The notes below the pieces were generated by a model. It was given only the letters and a program-made list of their open reading frames with translations, was not told the origin of the DNA and did not search any database. DNA of 64,000 nucleotides from Roseobacter denitrificans OCh 114 (GTDB lineage Bacteria; Pseudomonadota; Alphaproteobacteria; Rhodobacterales; Rhodobacteraceae). Position 1 is the first letter of the stretch, and each line of letters opens with the position of its first letter. Shown piece by piece: positions 56,220 to 64,000 of this stretch. The translations under genes and the position numbers were made by a program. The DNA lies in contig NC_008209.1 of assembly GCF_000014045.1 (NCBI RefSeq), positions 3,123,001 through 3,187,000 of the forward strand, in the 5' to 3' direction.

Positions 56220-57227
56220 ATGCTGACATACACCATCAGGCGACTGGTTCTTGCAATCCCGACGCTGCTTTTCATCAGCATCGTCATTTTCCTGCTGTTG
56301 CAACTGGCACCGGGCGATCCGATGTCACAGGTTCCGCTGACGGTGCCACCCGAAGTCAAACAGCTGATGCGCGAGGCGCTTGGCCTTGGTGAGCCGATCC
56401 ATGTGCAATACTGGAAATGGCTGGTGCAGTTCTTCTGGGTCGAACCGCAGGTACTGATCGACCATTGGTTCGGCACATCGTTTTCCGAAGGCAAGCTACG
56501 TGTCATCTCTTGGCAGACTCGCTCACCGGTGATGGACATCGTCATCCAGCGGCTGCCACAAACCCTCTGGGTGGTTGGCATGTCCTATATCGTGGGTATC
56601 CTGATTGCCCTGCCGATCGGGATTTACTCGGCATACAAACAATACTCGCTCTTTGATCAGGCCGGGACATTCGTTTCCATGATCGGCTTTTCGATCCCCC
56701 CGTTCTTCTCCGGCGTTCTGGTCATCGTGATCTTTTCGGTGAACCTCGGCTGGTTGCCCTCGATCTATGACACCACCCACGAGGTCACGGACTGGGCAAG
56801 CTTCAAAGTGCAGCTGCAACAGATGATCATGCCTGTCATGGTGCTCGCCCTGCAAACCACCGCGCAGATCAGCCGCTTCATGCGCGCCTCGATGCTCGAC
56901 AACCTCAATCAGGATTATGTGCGCACAGCCCGCGCAAAGGGCCTCAAGGAGAGCGTCGTGGTCATGGTGCATGTGCTGCGCAACTCGATGATCCCGATCA
57001 TCACGGTGATCGCTCTGGGCGTGCCGTCGATTTTTGGCGGCGCCATCATCACCGAAACCCTGTTTAAGGTGAACGGGATTGGTCAATTGCTGCTCACCGC
57101 ACTTTTTGCCAATGATTTGCCGATGGTCATGACGCTCACCTTCATTTTCGCCATCCTGATCGTATTTTTCAACCTGATCGCAGATGTGCTCTACGGCGTT
57201 CTTGACCCGAGGATCCGCTATGACTGA
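56220..57227 (+). CDS. dppB: Peptide ABC transporter permease, DppB type
   Basis: A 335-residue membrane subunit with about six helices. The N-terminus MLTYTIRRLVLAIPTLLFIS is characteristic of the DppB/OppB family, and the EAA-type loop that contacts the ATPase is in DYVRTARAKGLKESVVVMVH. It overlaps the next permease gene by 8 bases, so translation is coupled. Confidence 0.93.
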   Translation: MLTYTIRRLVLAIPTLLFISIVIFLLLQLAPGDPMSQVPLTVPPEVKQLMREALGLGEPIHVQYWKWLVQFFWVEPQVLIDHWFGTSFSEGKLRVISWQTRSPVMDIVIQRLPQTLWVVGMSYIVGILIALPIGIYSAYKQYSLFDQAGTFVSMIGFSIPPFFSGVLVIVIFSVNLGWLPSIYDTTHEVTDWASFKVQLQQMIMPVMVLALQTTAQISRFMRASMLDNLNQDYVRTARAKGLKESVVVMVHVLRNSMIPIITVIALGVPSIFGGAIITETLFKVNGIGQLLLTALFANDLPMVMTLTFIFAILIVFFNLIADVLYGVLDPRIRYD

Positions 57228-58197
57228 TCAGAATACGGAAATCGAAAGCTTCGGCGCGCTCAAGGACAAGGAACCGCAGAAAGAACCGCGCTCCCAGTGG
57301 AAAGACGTCTGGGATCAGTTCCGCAAGCACAAGGGCGCGTTGATCGGGGGTGGCTTTCTGGCCTTCATCACGCTTTTTGTACTGCTCGGCCCACTGATCT
57401 GGCAGGTGGATGCAAAGGCGCTGGACATCCGCAACAAGGATTTGCGCCCCATTTACACAGCGCTCTGGGACGCCGATGCCAAGGTGCTGTGGTCACGCCC
57501 GCTTGGCACGGACAACCTTGGTCGCGATATCATGGCGACGCTGATCGCGGGCGGTCAGGCCTCTCTTGCGGTGGGCTGGGCTGCCATGGTGCTGTCCTTG
57601 CTGATCGGTACAGCCGTCGGGGTGATCGCTGGTTATTTCAAACGTCTCGACGGCGTTCTGATGCGCATCACGGACCTGTTTTTATCACTGCCGATCCTGC
57701 CTCTGTTGCTGGTCGCGGTAACGCTGTTTCGCCAACCACTGCGCGCGGCCTTCGGCCCCGAAGGCGGCATGTTCATCCTGATCGTCGGCGTCATCGGGAT
57801 CACATCCTGGATGCCGACGGCGCGGATCGTCCGGGGCGAAATCCTCGCCCTGAAGGAGCGGGAGTTCGTCCTCGCTGCCCGCTCGATCGGCACCACACCA
57901 TTCCTGATCATACGCCGCCACCTGCTGCCCAATGTGATCTCACCAATCATGGTCTCGGCGACCCTTGGCCTTGCCACGGCGATCATCACGGAAAGCGCAT
58001 TGTCTTTCCTCGGCGTCGGGTTCCCCTCGGATTTTCCAACCTGGGGCAAGCTCCTATCCGATGCCGTCCCCCGCATGGAAGAATTCCCCGAACGTGTGAT
58101 GCTGCCCGGTATATTGATCTCCCTGACGGTCTTATCCGTCAATTACCTGGGCGATGGGCTGCGCGACGCCCTCGACCCCCGTATTCGCGGACGCTGA
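57220..58197 (+). CDS. dppC: Peptide ABC transporter permease, DppC type
   Basis: A 325-residue membrane subunit. The cytoplasmic N-terminus (QWKDVWDQFRKHKGALIGG) precedes the first helix; GTDNLGRDIMATLIAGGQAS and the EAA loop REFVLAARSIGTTPFLIIRR are DppC/OppC hallmarks, ending LGDGLRDALDPRIRGR. Start at 57220 overlaps the dppB stop by 8 bases; an earlier ATG at 57184 lies inside dppB. Confidence 0.93.
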   Translation: MTDQNTEIESFGALKDKEPQKEPRSQWKDVWDQFRKHKGALIGGGFLAFITLFVLLGPLIWQVDAKALDIRNKDLRPIYTALWDADAKVLWSRPLGTDNLGRDIMATLIAGGQASLAVGWAAMVLSLLIGTAVGVIAGYFKRLDGVLMRITDLFLSLPILPLLLVAVTLFRQPLRAAFGPEGGMFILIVGVIGITSWMPTARIVRGEILALKEREFVLAARSIGTTPFLIIRRHLLPNVISPIMVSATLGLATAIITESALSFLGVGFPSDFPTWGKLLSDAVPRMEEFPERVMLPGILISLTVLSVNYLGDGLRDALDPRIRGR

Positions 58198-58283
58198 CAC
58201 AGCACCGATATGGGACGGCGGGCGGGGCGTCTTTCGCGCAGCGCAAAGAGCGCCGCTGCGCCGCCCCCCGAAACACGGCTGAT

Positions 58284-59567
58284 CTATTCGACCTTGGCCC
58301 TCAAGCGCCGGATGGCCCACCAGACAAACGCCACAACCGGCAAGGTGACCAATGCGCTCAGCGTGCCCTTGGTGATGCCCGTCGCCTGCGCCATGGGGTA
58401 CAGGGTATAGCCAACCAGCGACACCGCGTAATAACTGATCGCAACCACAGACAGCCCCTCAACCGTGCGCTGCAACCTCAGTTGCAGATCCGACCGTTGG
58501 TCCATGCTTTCCAGCAAGGCCTGATTCTGCGCTGAGCGCTCCACATCCACCCTTGTCCGCAACAGGTTCGAGGCGCGGATAGAACGGCTCGACATCGCTT
58601 CCAGCCGACGCTCTGCCGAGGTCACGGTCCGCATCGCCGGCGCATAGCGCCGCATCATGAATTCCGCAAAGTGCTGTCGGCCCTGAAACCGCTCTTCACG
58701 CAGCGCCTCGATGCGCTGATTGACGAGCGCCTCATAGGCCCCCGTCGCCCCGAACCGAAAAGAGGATTGCGCAGACAGCGTCTCAAGTTCGGCCGATATG
58801 GACAAAAGATCATTCAACGTCTCTTCGGCGCTGGCCTTGTCATCCGACATCGCACTCATCAGGCCGGTCAGCTGCGTATCCAGCGTGTTCAGCTTTGGCT
58901 GCAACGACCGGACCCGCGCGAACCCCAGCATCGACATGGACTTATAAGTCTCGATCTCACACAGCCGCTGTACAATCCGCCCGACACGGCGCTCATTCGT
59001 CCCGGCATTTGCAAAGACCGCAAAACGCAGGTGTCCGTTCTCATCTATGCGAAAGTCGCCCGCCACAACTCCTGAATTGTCCAGCACGCAGGCTGCGGCA
59101 AGGCTCTCGGTCACAAACCACTCATCCAGGTTTTCGGTGATTTCAGCGTCGGTTTCCGGGCGCTCGCGAATGTCGATCAGAACGGATGTCACCCGCTGCC
59201 CCGGGGCCTGTTCCAGCCAATCGCCCGGAAAGACCTCGAATTCCGCCGGATCAAACGCGCGTTTCGGCGCACTTTCGCGAAAAACCGTATAGGTCACAAA
59301 CTCCGTATGCTGCTCCCATTTGAGCCAGTGCTTGCCAATCTGACCATAGTAATGCGTGGCCCCCGGTTGCGGGTGGGGCGCACCATAGCGATCCAGCAGC
59401 GCGATCAGATGCTCCAGATCCTTCTGCCGGTCACGGCTGACGGCGTCATTGGGCTGCTTGATCGCGATATAGGCCGCAGAACAGGGCGCCTCCATGGATG
59501 GAAAGGGCCGCGCATGCAGTTCATTCGCCATTTTATAGCGCAGCGGGTGATCGTCGATTGGCGGCAT
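58284..59567 (-). CDS. DUF3422 family membrane protein
   Basis: A 427-residue protein matching DUF3422. The N-terminal domain has DDHPLRYKMANELHARPFP and GDWLEQAPGQRVTSVLI; the middle is strongly helical; the C-terminus has two hydrophobic helices (VVAISYYAVSLVGYTLYPM, then LVTLPVVAFVWWAIRRL). I start at ATG 59567, with GGAG nine bases upstream; the frame is open to 59762. Family function unknown; some members are linked to membrane-stress genes, but I cannot show that here. Confidence 0.88.
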   Translation of the reverse strand: MPPIDDHPLRYKMANELHARPFPSMEAPCSAAYIAIKQPNDAVSRDRQKDLEHLIALLDRYGAPHPQPGATHYYGQIGKHWLKWEQHTEFVTYTVFRESAPKRAFDPAEFEVFPGDWLEQAPGQRVTSVLIDIRERPETDAEITENLDEWFVTESLAAACVLDNSGVVAGDFRIDENGHLRFAVFANAGTNERRVGRIVQRLCEIETYKSMSMLGFARVRSLQPKLNTLDTQLTGLMSAMSDDKASAEETLNDLLSISAELETLSAQSSFRFGATGAYEALVNQRIEALREERFQGRQHFAEFMMRRYAPAMRTVTSAERRLEAMSSRSIRASNLLRTRVDVERSAQNQALLESMDQRSDLQLRLQRTVEGLSVVAISYYAVSLVGYTLYPMAQATGITKGTLSALVTLPVVAFVWWAIRRLRAKVE

Positions 59568-59723
59568 CAAAAACATCTCCAGTCTGCAGTGAGGGATAGC
59601 GTAGAAGCAAACGATGTCAATTATTTTCTGAATAGTTTTCAATATGTTAACGGAGTGCAATCGTATACTGCCCACTGACTGACCGGCCTTGAGCCTCCCA
59701 AAAACCACCGTGTCAGCGCAACT

Positions 59724-59826
59724 TAGAGCGTCTGACGAAATACCTGAAACATCGCATATCACGTAACGCGTTGAAATCCTTGATTTCAGGCAGCGTTACG
59801 TGATTCAGGTTTTTCGCATGACGCTT
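59724..59826 (-). repeat. Dispersed palindromic repeat, copy 2
   Basis: Reverse-complement partner of the element at 6694-6796, about seven differences in 103 bases. In this copy the 12-bp inner arms ATCACGTAACGC/GCGTTACGTGAT are perfect. It lies in the 400-base gap between the DUF3422 gene and the pntB terminator. The remaining parts of that gap (59568-59723 and 59827-59967) hold nothing I recognise beyond a presumed promoter for DUF3422. Confidence 0.85.
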
Positions 59827-59967
59827 TAGCGGCAAACCTTCGGCTGAAGCTCTGAGGCACCAAGCGAACATCGGTGCCACACGCTGCGGCAACCGCGTGC
59901 CAAAAGTGCACTGCCCCAATGAGCAACCTCACCGGCCATACCGCCCGCGTCACGGCACCAATCAATT

Positions 59968-59998
59968 GAAAAAGCCCGACACCAATGTGCCGGGCTTT
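59968..59998 (-). terminator. Rho-independent terminator of pntAB
   Basis: On the minus strand AAAGCCCGGCAC-attg-GTGTCGGGCTTT (59998-59971, one G-U pair) runs straight into a T tract ending at 59969. It lies about 55 bases after the pntB stop. Confidence 0.85.
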
Positions 59999-60051
59999 CA
60001 TTCATTTCACACGCGCGCCCCGGTCGCGCAAAGCGCGCAGGCGCATCGAAC

Positions 60052-61548
60052 CTAGTCAATCATCGGCAAAAGCTTGTCGAGGCTGGCCTTGGCATCGCCG
60101 TAGAACATCCGCGTGTTGTCCTTGAAGAACAACGGATTTTCGATCCCCGAATAGCCTGTGCCCTGCCCGCGCTTGGACACGAACACCTGCTTTGCCTTCC
60201 AGCATTCCAGCACCGGCATCCCGGCGATGGGCGAGTTCGGATCATCCTGCGCCGCCGGGTTCACGATGTCATTGGACCCGATCACGATCGCCACATCCGT
60301 GTCCGGGAAATCATCGTTGATTTCGTCCATCTCCATCACGATGTCATAGGGCACCTTTGCCTCCGCCAGCAGCACGTTCATGTGACCGGGCAAGCGCCCC
60401 GCCACCGGGTGTATCGCAAAACGAACGTTTTTACCCTTGGCGCGCAATTTACGCACCAATTCGGCGACACCCTGCTGCGCCTGCGCCACAGCCATACCAT
60501 ATCCGGGGATGATGATGACGCTGTCAGCTTCATTCAGGGCCGTGGCAACACCGTCCGCTTCAATGGCGACCTGCTCACCCTCAACCGCCATCTGTTCGCC
60601 CGCAGGGCCACCAAAGCCACCGAGGATCACGCTGACAAAAGACCGGTTCATCGCCTTGCACATGATGTAGGAGAGGATCGCACCGGAGGAGCCGACAAGC
60701 GCGCCGACCACGATCAACAGATCGTTGCCGAGCGAGAAACCGATCGCCGCCGCCGCCCAGCCGGAATAGCTGTTGAGCATCGAAACGACCACGGGCATAT
60801 CCGCCCCGCCGATCCCCATGATGAGGTGATAGCCGATGAACAGCGCAAGCAACGTCAACAGCACAAGCGTCCAGCTGCCAGAGCCGCCGAGGTACATCGC
60901 GGCAAAAAGCAATGACAATGCCGCCGCACCTGCGTTCAACAAATGGCCGCCCGGCAGTTTCTTGGCCGATGTGTCCACCTTGCCCGCCAGTTTGCCATAG
61001 GCAATCACCGACCCTGTGAAGGTGACTGCACCGATCCAGATGCCCAGCACCAGTTCGACTTTGAGGATGTTGATCTCGACATTGGATTTCTTGGCGATCA
61101 GCTGCCCGAAGGAGGACAGCCCGTCATAGATTTCCTTGGGCAGGCCGATGGCGGTGTAACCATCCGGCCCCACAGCCCCCAATACGCCACCGTTTTCCAC
61201 GAAAAGCGCACTCATATTGTTGATCATGATATCCGCGTTAAAGCCGACAAAGACCGCCGCAAGCCCCACAAGGCTGTGCATGATGGCCACAAGTTCGGGC
61301 ATCTGCGTCATCTGTACCTTGGTGGCCAGTTGATACCCCACGGCAGCGCCCAGCGCGATCAGCACGATCGTCACCACGCCAAGACCCTGACCGGGCCCGA
61401 TCAGCGTCGCCACAACAGCGATGGCCATACCGACAATGCCGTACCAAACGGCGCGTTTTGCGCTTTCCTGACCGCTCAGACCGCCAAGGCTGAGGATAAA
61501 GAGAACCGCCGCAACCGCATAGGCTGCAATAGTAAATCCGAATTCCAT
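60052..61548 (-). CDS. pntB: NAD(P) transhydrogenase subunit beta
   Basis: A 498-residue membrane subunit that couples proton movement to hydride transfer from NADH to NADP+. The first ~300 residues are hydrophobic (domain II, about nine helices); the C-terminal domain III binds NADP(H), with [14 protein letters not shown] as its nucleotide loop, [19 protein letters not shown] and [20 protein letters not shown]. It follows pntA by 13 bases. Confidence 0.96.
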   Translation of the reverse strand: MEFGFTIAAYAVAAVLFILSLGGLSGQESAKRAVWYGIVGMAIAVVATLIGPGQGLGVVTIVLIALGAAVGYQLATKVQMTQMPELVAIMHSLVGLAAVFVGFNADIMINNMSALFVENGGVLGAVGPDGYTAIGLPKEIYDGLSSFGQLIAKKSNVEINILKVELVLGIWIGAVTFTGSVIAYGKLAGKVDTSAKKLPGGHLLNAGAAALSLLFAAMYLGGSGSWTLVLLTLLALFIGYHLIMGIGGADMPVVVSMLNSYSGWAAAAIGFSLGNDLLIVVGALVGSSGAILSYIMCKAMNRSFVSVILGGFGGPAGEQMAVEGEQVAIEADGVATALNEADSVIIIPGYGMAVAQAQQGVAELVRKLRAKGKNVRFAIHPVAGRLPGHMNVLLAEAKVPYDIVMEMDEINDDFPDTDVAIVIGSNDIVNPAAQDDPNSPIAGMPVLECWKAKQVFVSKRGQGTGYSGIENPLFFKDNTRMFYGDAKASLDKLLPMID

Positions 61549-61561
61549 TGTTCCCTACCCC

Positions 61562-63136
61562 TTACGATTTCTGGAACATGGCGAGCATGCGCCGTGTCAC
61601 AAGGAAGCCGCCGAAAATATTGATCGACGCCATAAAGACCGACAGCGCCGCAAGAAGCGTGATCAGGAACGAGCTTGACCCGATCTGGATAATCGCGCCC
61701 AGAATGATGATCGACGAAATCGCATTGGTCACCGCCATCAATGGCGTGTGCAAGCTGTGCGCCACGCCCCAGATCACCTGGAACCCGATGAACACGGACA
61801 GAATGAACACGATGAAGTGCTGCATGAAGCTGGCAGGCGCGACAAGGCCGACCGCCAGCACCAATGCGGCACCGACCGCCAGCAAAGCCACCTGATTGCG
61901 GGTCTGCGTCTTGAATTCCGCCGCTTCCTTGGCGCGCTTCTCCTCGGCCGTCAGTTCCTTGGGCGCTTCTTTCTTGGGGGCGGCCGCGATGGCGGCAACC
62001 TTGGGCGCGGGTGGCGGGAAGGTGACTTCCTTGGCATGCGCGATCGTGGCACCGCGGATCACATCGTCTTCCATGTTGTGATTGATCACGCCGTCTTTTT
62101 CGGGCGTGAGGTCTGACATGAGGTGACGGATGTTCGTGGCATAGAGCGACGAGGCCTGCGTGGCCATGCGGCTCGGGAAGTCCGTATAGCCGATGATGGT
62201 CACGCCATTGTCCGTCACGATCTTTTCGCCCATGACCGTCAATTTGCAGTTACCGCCCTTTTCCGCAGCCAGATCGACGATCACCGATCCTGCCTTCATG
62301 GATTTCACCATGTCTTCGGTCCAAAGCTCGGGGGCTTCGCGGTTCGGGATCAGGGCCGTGGTGATGACGATATCGACCTCCGGGGCCAACTCGCGGAACT
62401 TGGCAAGCTGTGCTTCGCGGAACTCCGGGCTGGAGACCGACGCATAACCACCAGTCGCGGCCCCGTCCTGTTGCTCTTCCTCGAAATCCAGAAACACGAA
62501 TTCCGCGCCCATGGATTGCACCTGTTCGGCAACCTCGGGTCGTACATCGAACGCATAGGTGATCGCGCCCAGAGACGTGGATGTCCCGATCGCAGCCAGT
62601 CCGGCGACACCGGCGCCGACAACCAGTACCTTGGCCGGTGGTACCTTGCCCGCCGCCGTGATCTGCCCGGTAAAGAAGCGACCAAAGTTGTTCCCGGCCT
62701 CGATCACAGCGCGGTAGCCTGCGATATTGGCCATGGAACTCAGCGCGTCCATCTTCTGCGCGCGGCTGATCCGGGGGATCATTTCCATCGCGATGACGGT
62801 GGCACCCTTGTCTGCGGCGGCCTTCATCTTGTCTTCATCCGCGACGGGGCTGAAGAAGGAGATCAGCGTCTGGCCCTCGCGCAGCCGTTTCATCTCGGCG
62901 TCCGAAGGCACCCGCACCTTGGCAACGATATCTGCGGCCTTCCACAGGGCAGCAGGCGTTTTGACAACCTCTACCCCTGCGGCCTCATAATCCGCGTCGG
63001 AAAAACCGGCGCTATGGCCCGCGCCGCTTTCCACCACGCATGTGTGACCAAGTTTTTGCAGTTGCAAAGCGCTGTCCGGCGTCATGGCGACGCGCGCTTC
63101 ACCTTCAAAAATCTCTTTTGGTGTCCCGATCTTCAA
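61562..63136 (-). CDS. pntA: NAD(P) transhydrogenase subunit alpha
   Basis: A 524-residue fused alpha subunit: domain I binding NAD(H) (VLVVGAGVAGLAAIGTS; VDLAAEKGGNCKLT) and, after a Lys/Ala/Pro-rich linker, three to four helices of domain II ending RRMLAMFQKS. Some alphaproteobacteria split this gene in two; here it is single. The start codon is TTG at 63136 (product (M)KIGTPKEIFEGEAR) with a strong GGGGGAG 7 bases upstream. Confidence 0.95.
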   Translation of the reverse strand: MKIGTPKEIFEGEARVAMTPDSALQLQKLGHTCVVESGAGHSAGFSDADYEAAGVEVVKTPAALWKAADIVAKVRVPSDAEMKRLREGQTLISFFSPVADEDKMKAAADKGATVIAMEMIPRISRAQKMDALSSMANIAGYRAVIEAGNNFGRFFTGQITAAGKVPPAKVLVVGAGVAGLAAIGTSTSLGAITYAFDVRPEVAEQVQSMGAEFVFLDFEEEQQDGAATGGYASVSSPEFREAQLAKFRELAPEVDIVITTALIPNREAPELWTEDMVKSMKAGSVIVDLAAEKGGNCKLTVMGEKIVTDNGVTIIGYTDFPSRMATQASSLYATNIRHLMSDLTPEKDGVINHNMEDDVIRGATIAHAKEVTFPPPAPKVAAIAAAPKKEAPKELTAEEKRAKEAAEFKTQTRNQVALLAVGAALVLAVGLVAPASFMQHFIVFILSVFIGFQVIWGVAHSLHTPLMAVTNAISSIIILGAIIQIGSSSFLITLLAALSVFMASINIFGGFLVTRRMLAMFQKS

Positions 63137-63261
63137 TTTTAGCTCCCCCGTCTGATACGTTTTTGAGCAATCTGGTGCACAGAAGTGCGATGTCCACTAG
63201 CGTCAACAGGGTCAAGGCACAAGGTACAAGATGGTCTGTGTTCCCCCAGAGGCCGTATATA

Positions 63262-63711
63262 TCACAGCCAGCGGCGCGTTTTCTGGGCATATCGCGCAAA
63301 ATCCGCGCGGAATGTGCGGCGTAATCTATCCTCTTCCGGGATGACAAACCGTGTTTCCAGCACCCAGAAAAGGACAGGCACCAGCACCAGTGACAAAACT
63401 GCGTCCAGCCAGAACACCAGTCCCGTGAACAACGCCAGATCACCCAGGTAGATGGGATTCCGGCTGCGCTTGAAAACGCCGGTCTGGATCAGTTGGGCGG
63501 GCGCCTGATGCGGCACGATCGTCGTTTTGTGACGCCGGAACTCCATCGCGGCCAGCAGGATCAGGACCACCCCCGCCCCCACCAGCAGCCCCGCCAGCAG
63601 CGAGGTGACGGGGTGCGCGAGGCTCAGACCGAGCGAGAAATTGCGCGCCTGCACCGCGGCAATCGTGACAAAGACCAGCGTCCAGACCGGCGGCAAATCG
63701 AGCCATTTCAT
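63262..63711 (-). CDS. Isoprenylcysteine carboxyl methyltransferase-like membrane protein
   Basis: A 149-residue protein with four hydrophobic helices. The conserved ICMT/PEMT core is SRNPIYLGDLALFTG and, near the C-terminus, RFVIPEEDRLRRTFRADFA, which is the SAM-binding end of small bacterial members. It may methylate phospholipid or an isoprenoid-like substrate; which one is unknown. Start MKWLDLPPVW at 63711; the frame is open to 63762. It ends 125 bases before pntA. Confidence 0.82.
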   Translation of the reverse strand: MKWLDLPPVWTLVFVTIAAVQARNFSLGLSLAHPVTSLLAGLLVGAGVVLILLAAMEFRRHKTTIVPHQAPAQLIQTGVFKRSRNPIYLGDLALFTGLVFWLDAVLSLVLVPVLFWVLETRFVIPEEDRLRRTFRADFARYAQKTRRWL

Positions 63712-63970
63712 TTCACGTCTCCTTTTGTGCCGGGTGTGCCGTGTTTCACTTGCATCGTCCAAGGCGTCCGGAAAACCCTGTTCGGCCGTGCATCAAGCCC
63801 TTGGGTAGCTGCAATTTCACCGACCCGCAACGCCGCGCTGTGAGGCGACAAGGCGTTGTTTCGCGACGGAACAGTAAATTCCCGCGTTGTCACGCATTTG
63901 GGATCAGACCTGCCGCTTGCGCTGCACGAAGACCACTCTAAGCTGCGGCCAACCAAAGGGAGGGACATGC

Positions 63971-64000
63971 ATGACTCTGGCGAACGCACATGCACTTGTG
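63971..64000 (+). CDS. 5' end of an unidentified gene, cut by the window
   Basis: AGGGAGGGA stands seven bases before an ATG that reads MTLANAHALV to the window end. The strong ribosome site and open frame suggest a real gene start. Ten codons do not allow identification; the N-terminus is compatible with an SDR-type protein, but that is a guess. Confidence 0.4.
   Translation, partial: MTLANAHALV

Overview
The window reads as chromosome of a marine Roseobacter-group alphaproteobacterium (Rhodobacterales). The pointers are high-GC coding sequence; a complete complex I (nuo) operon carrying rhodobacterial accessory genes (DUF5333, DUF5337, a NuoE with a helix-hairpin-helix tail); a periplasmic binding protein whose mature end begins with the ADGHE-type sequence common in this group; and close matches throughout to alphaproteobacterial housekeeping families. 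I cannot name the genus from sequence alone. I see no rRNA, tRNA, CRISPR array, phage or insertion-sequence transposase.

Layout. 1-5,000: the 3' part of a WYL-domain regulator; a minus-strand set of an FbpC-like ABC ATPase with two overlapping Lin0512-family genes; a divergent SDR; then prfC. 5,236-6,693: a RhlE-type DEAD-box RNA helicase, followed directly by copy 1 of a ~103-bp palindromic repeat and a strong terminator. 6,856-30,596 (all minus): one long run reading nuoA-B-C, a sulfotransferase, a 57-aa membrane ORF, nuoD-E, an HhH membrane protein, DUF5337, nuoF, four small genes, nuoG, a 113-aa ORF, nuoH-I, a CMD-like gene, nuoJ, a 26-aa ORF, a secreted protein, nuoK-L-M-N, birA, coaX and the RNase J gene. 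Most of these overlap or sit a few bases apart, so they are probably cotranscribed from a sigma-70-like promoter upstream of nuoA.

30,865-39,708: a fasciclin lipoprotein, then the leucine/isovalerate degradation genes (isovaleryl-CoA dehydrogenase, both methylcrotonyl-CoA carboxylase subunits, methylglutaconyl-CoA hydratase, HMG-CoA lyase) with a GST gene inside and an OmpW porin gene on the opposite strand. 39,897-49,372: a DegT-type aminotransferase, gph, glmU-glmS (UDP-GlcNAc supply), a PNPOx-like protein, moaA, and waaA with a GT4 glycosyltransferase (LPS core). 49,469-58,197: two M20 peptidases and a peptide ABC transporter. The transporter's double ATPase gene is split by a one-base frameshift; its binding protein and two permeases are divergent. 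58,284-64,000: a DUF3422 protein, repeat copy 2, pntAB transhydrogenase, an ICMT-like methyltransferase, and the first codons of a gene that runs off the window.

The least expected items are the two-copy palindromic repeat (about 93% identical, opposite orientations), the frameshifted ATPase, the sulfotransferase and tiny membrane ORFs built into the nuo operon, the HhH domain present twice in that operon, the tandem Lin0512 pair beside an orphan ABC ATPase, and an SDR that has lost the usual Tyr and Lys.
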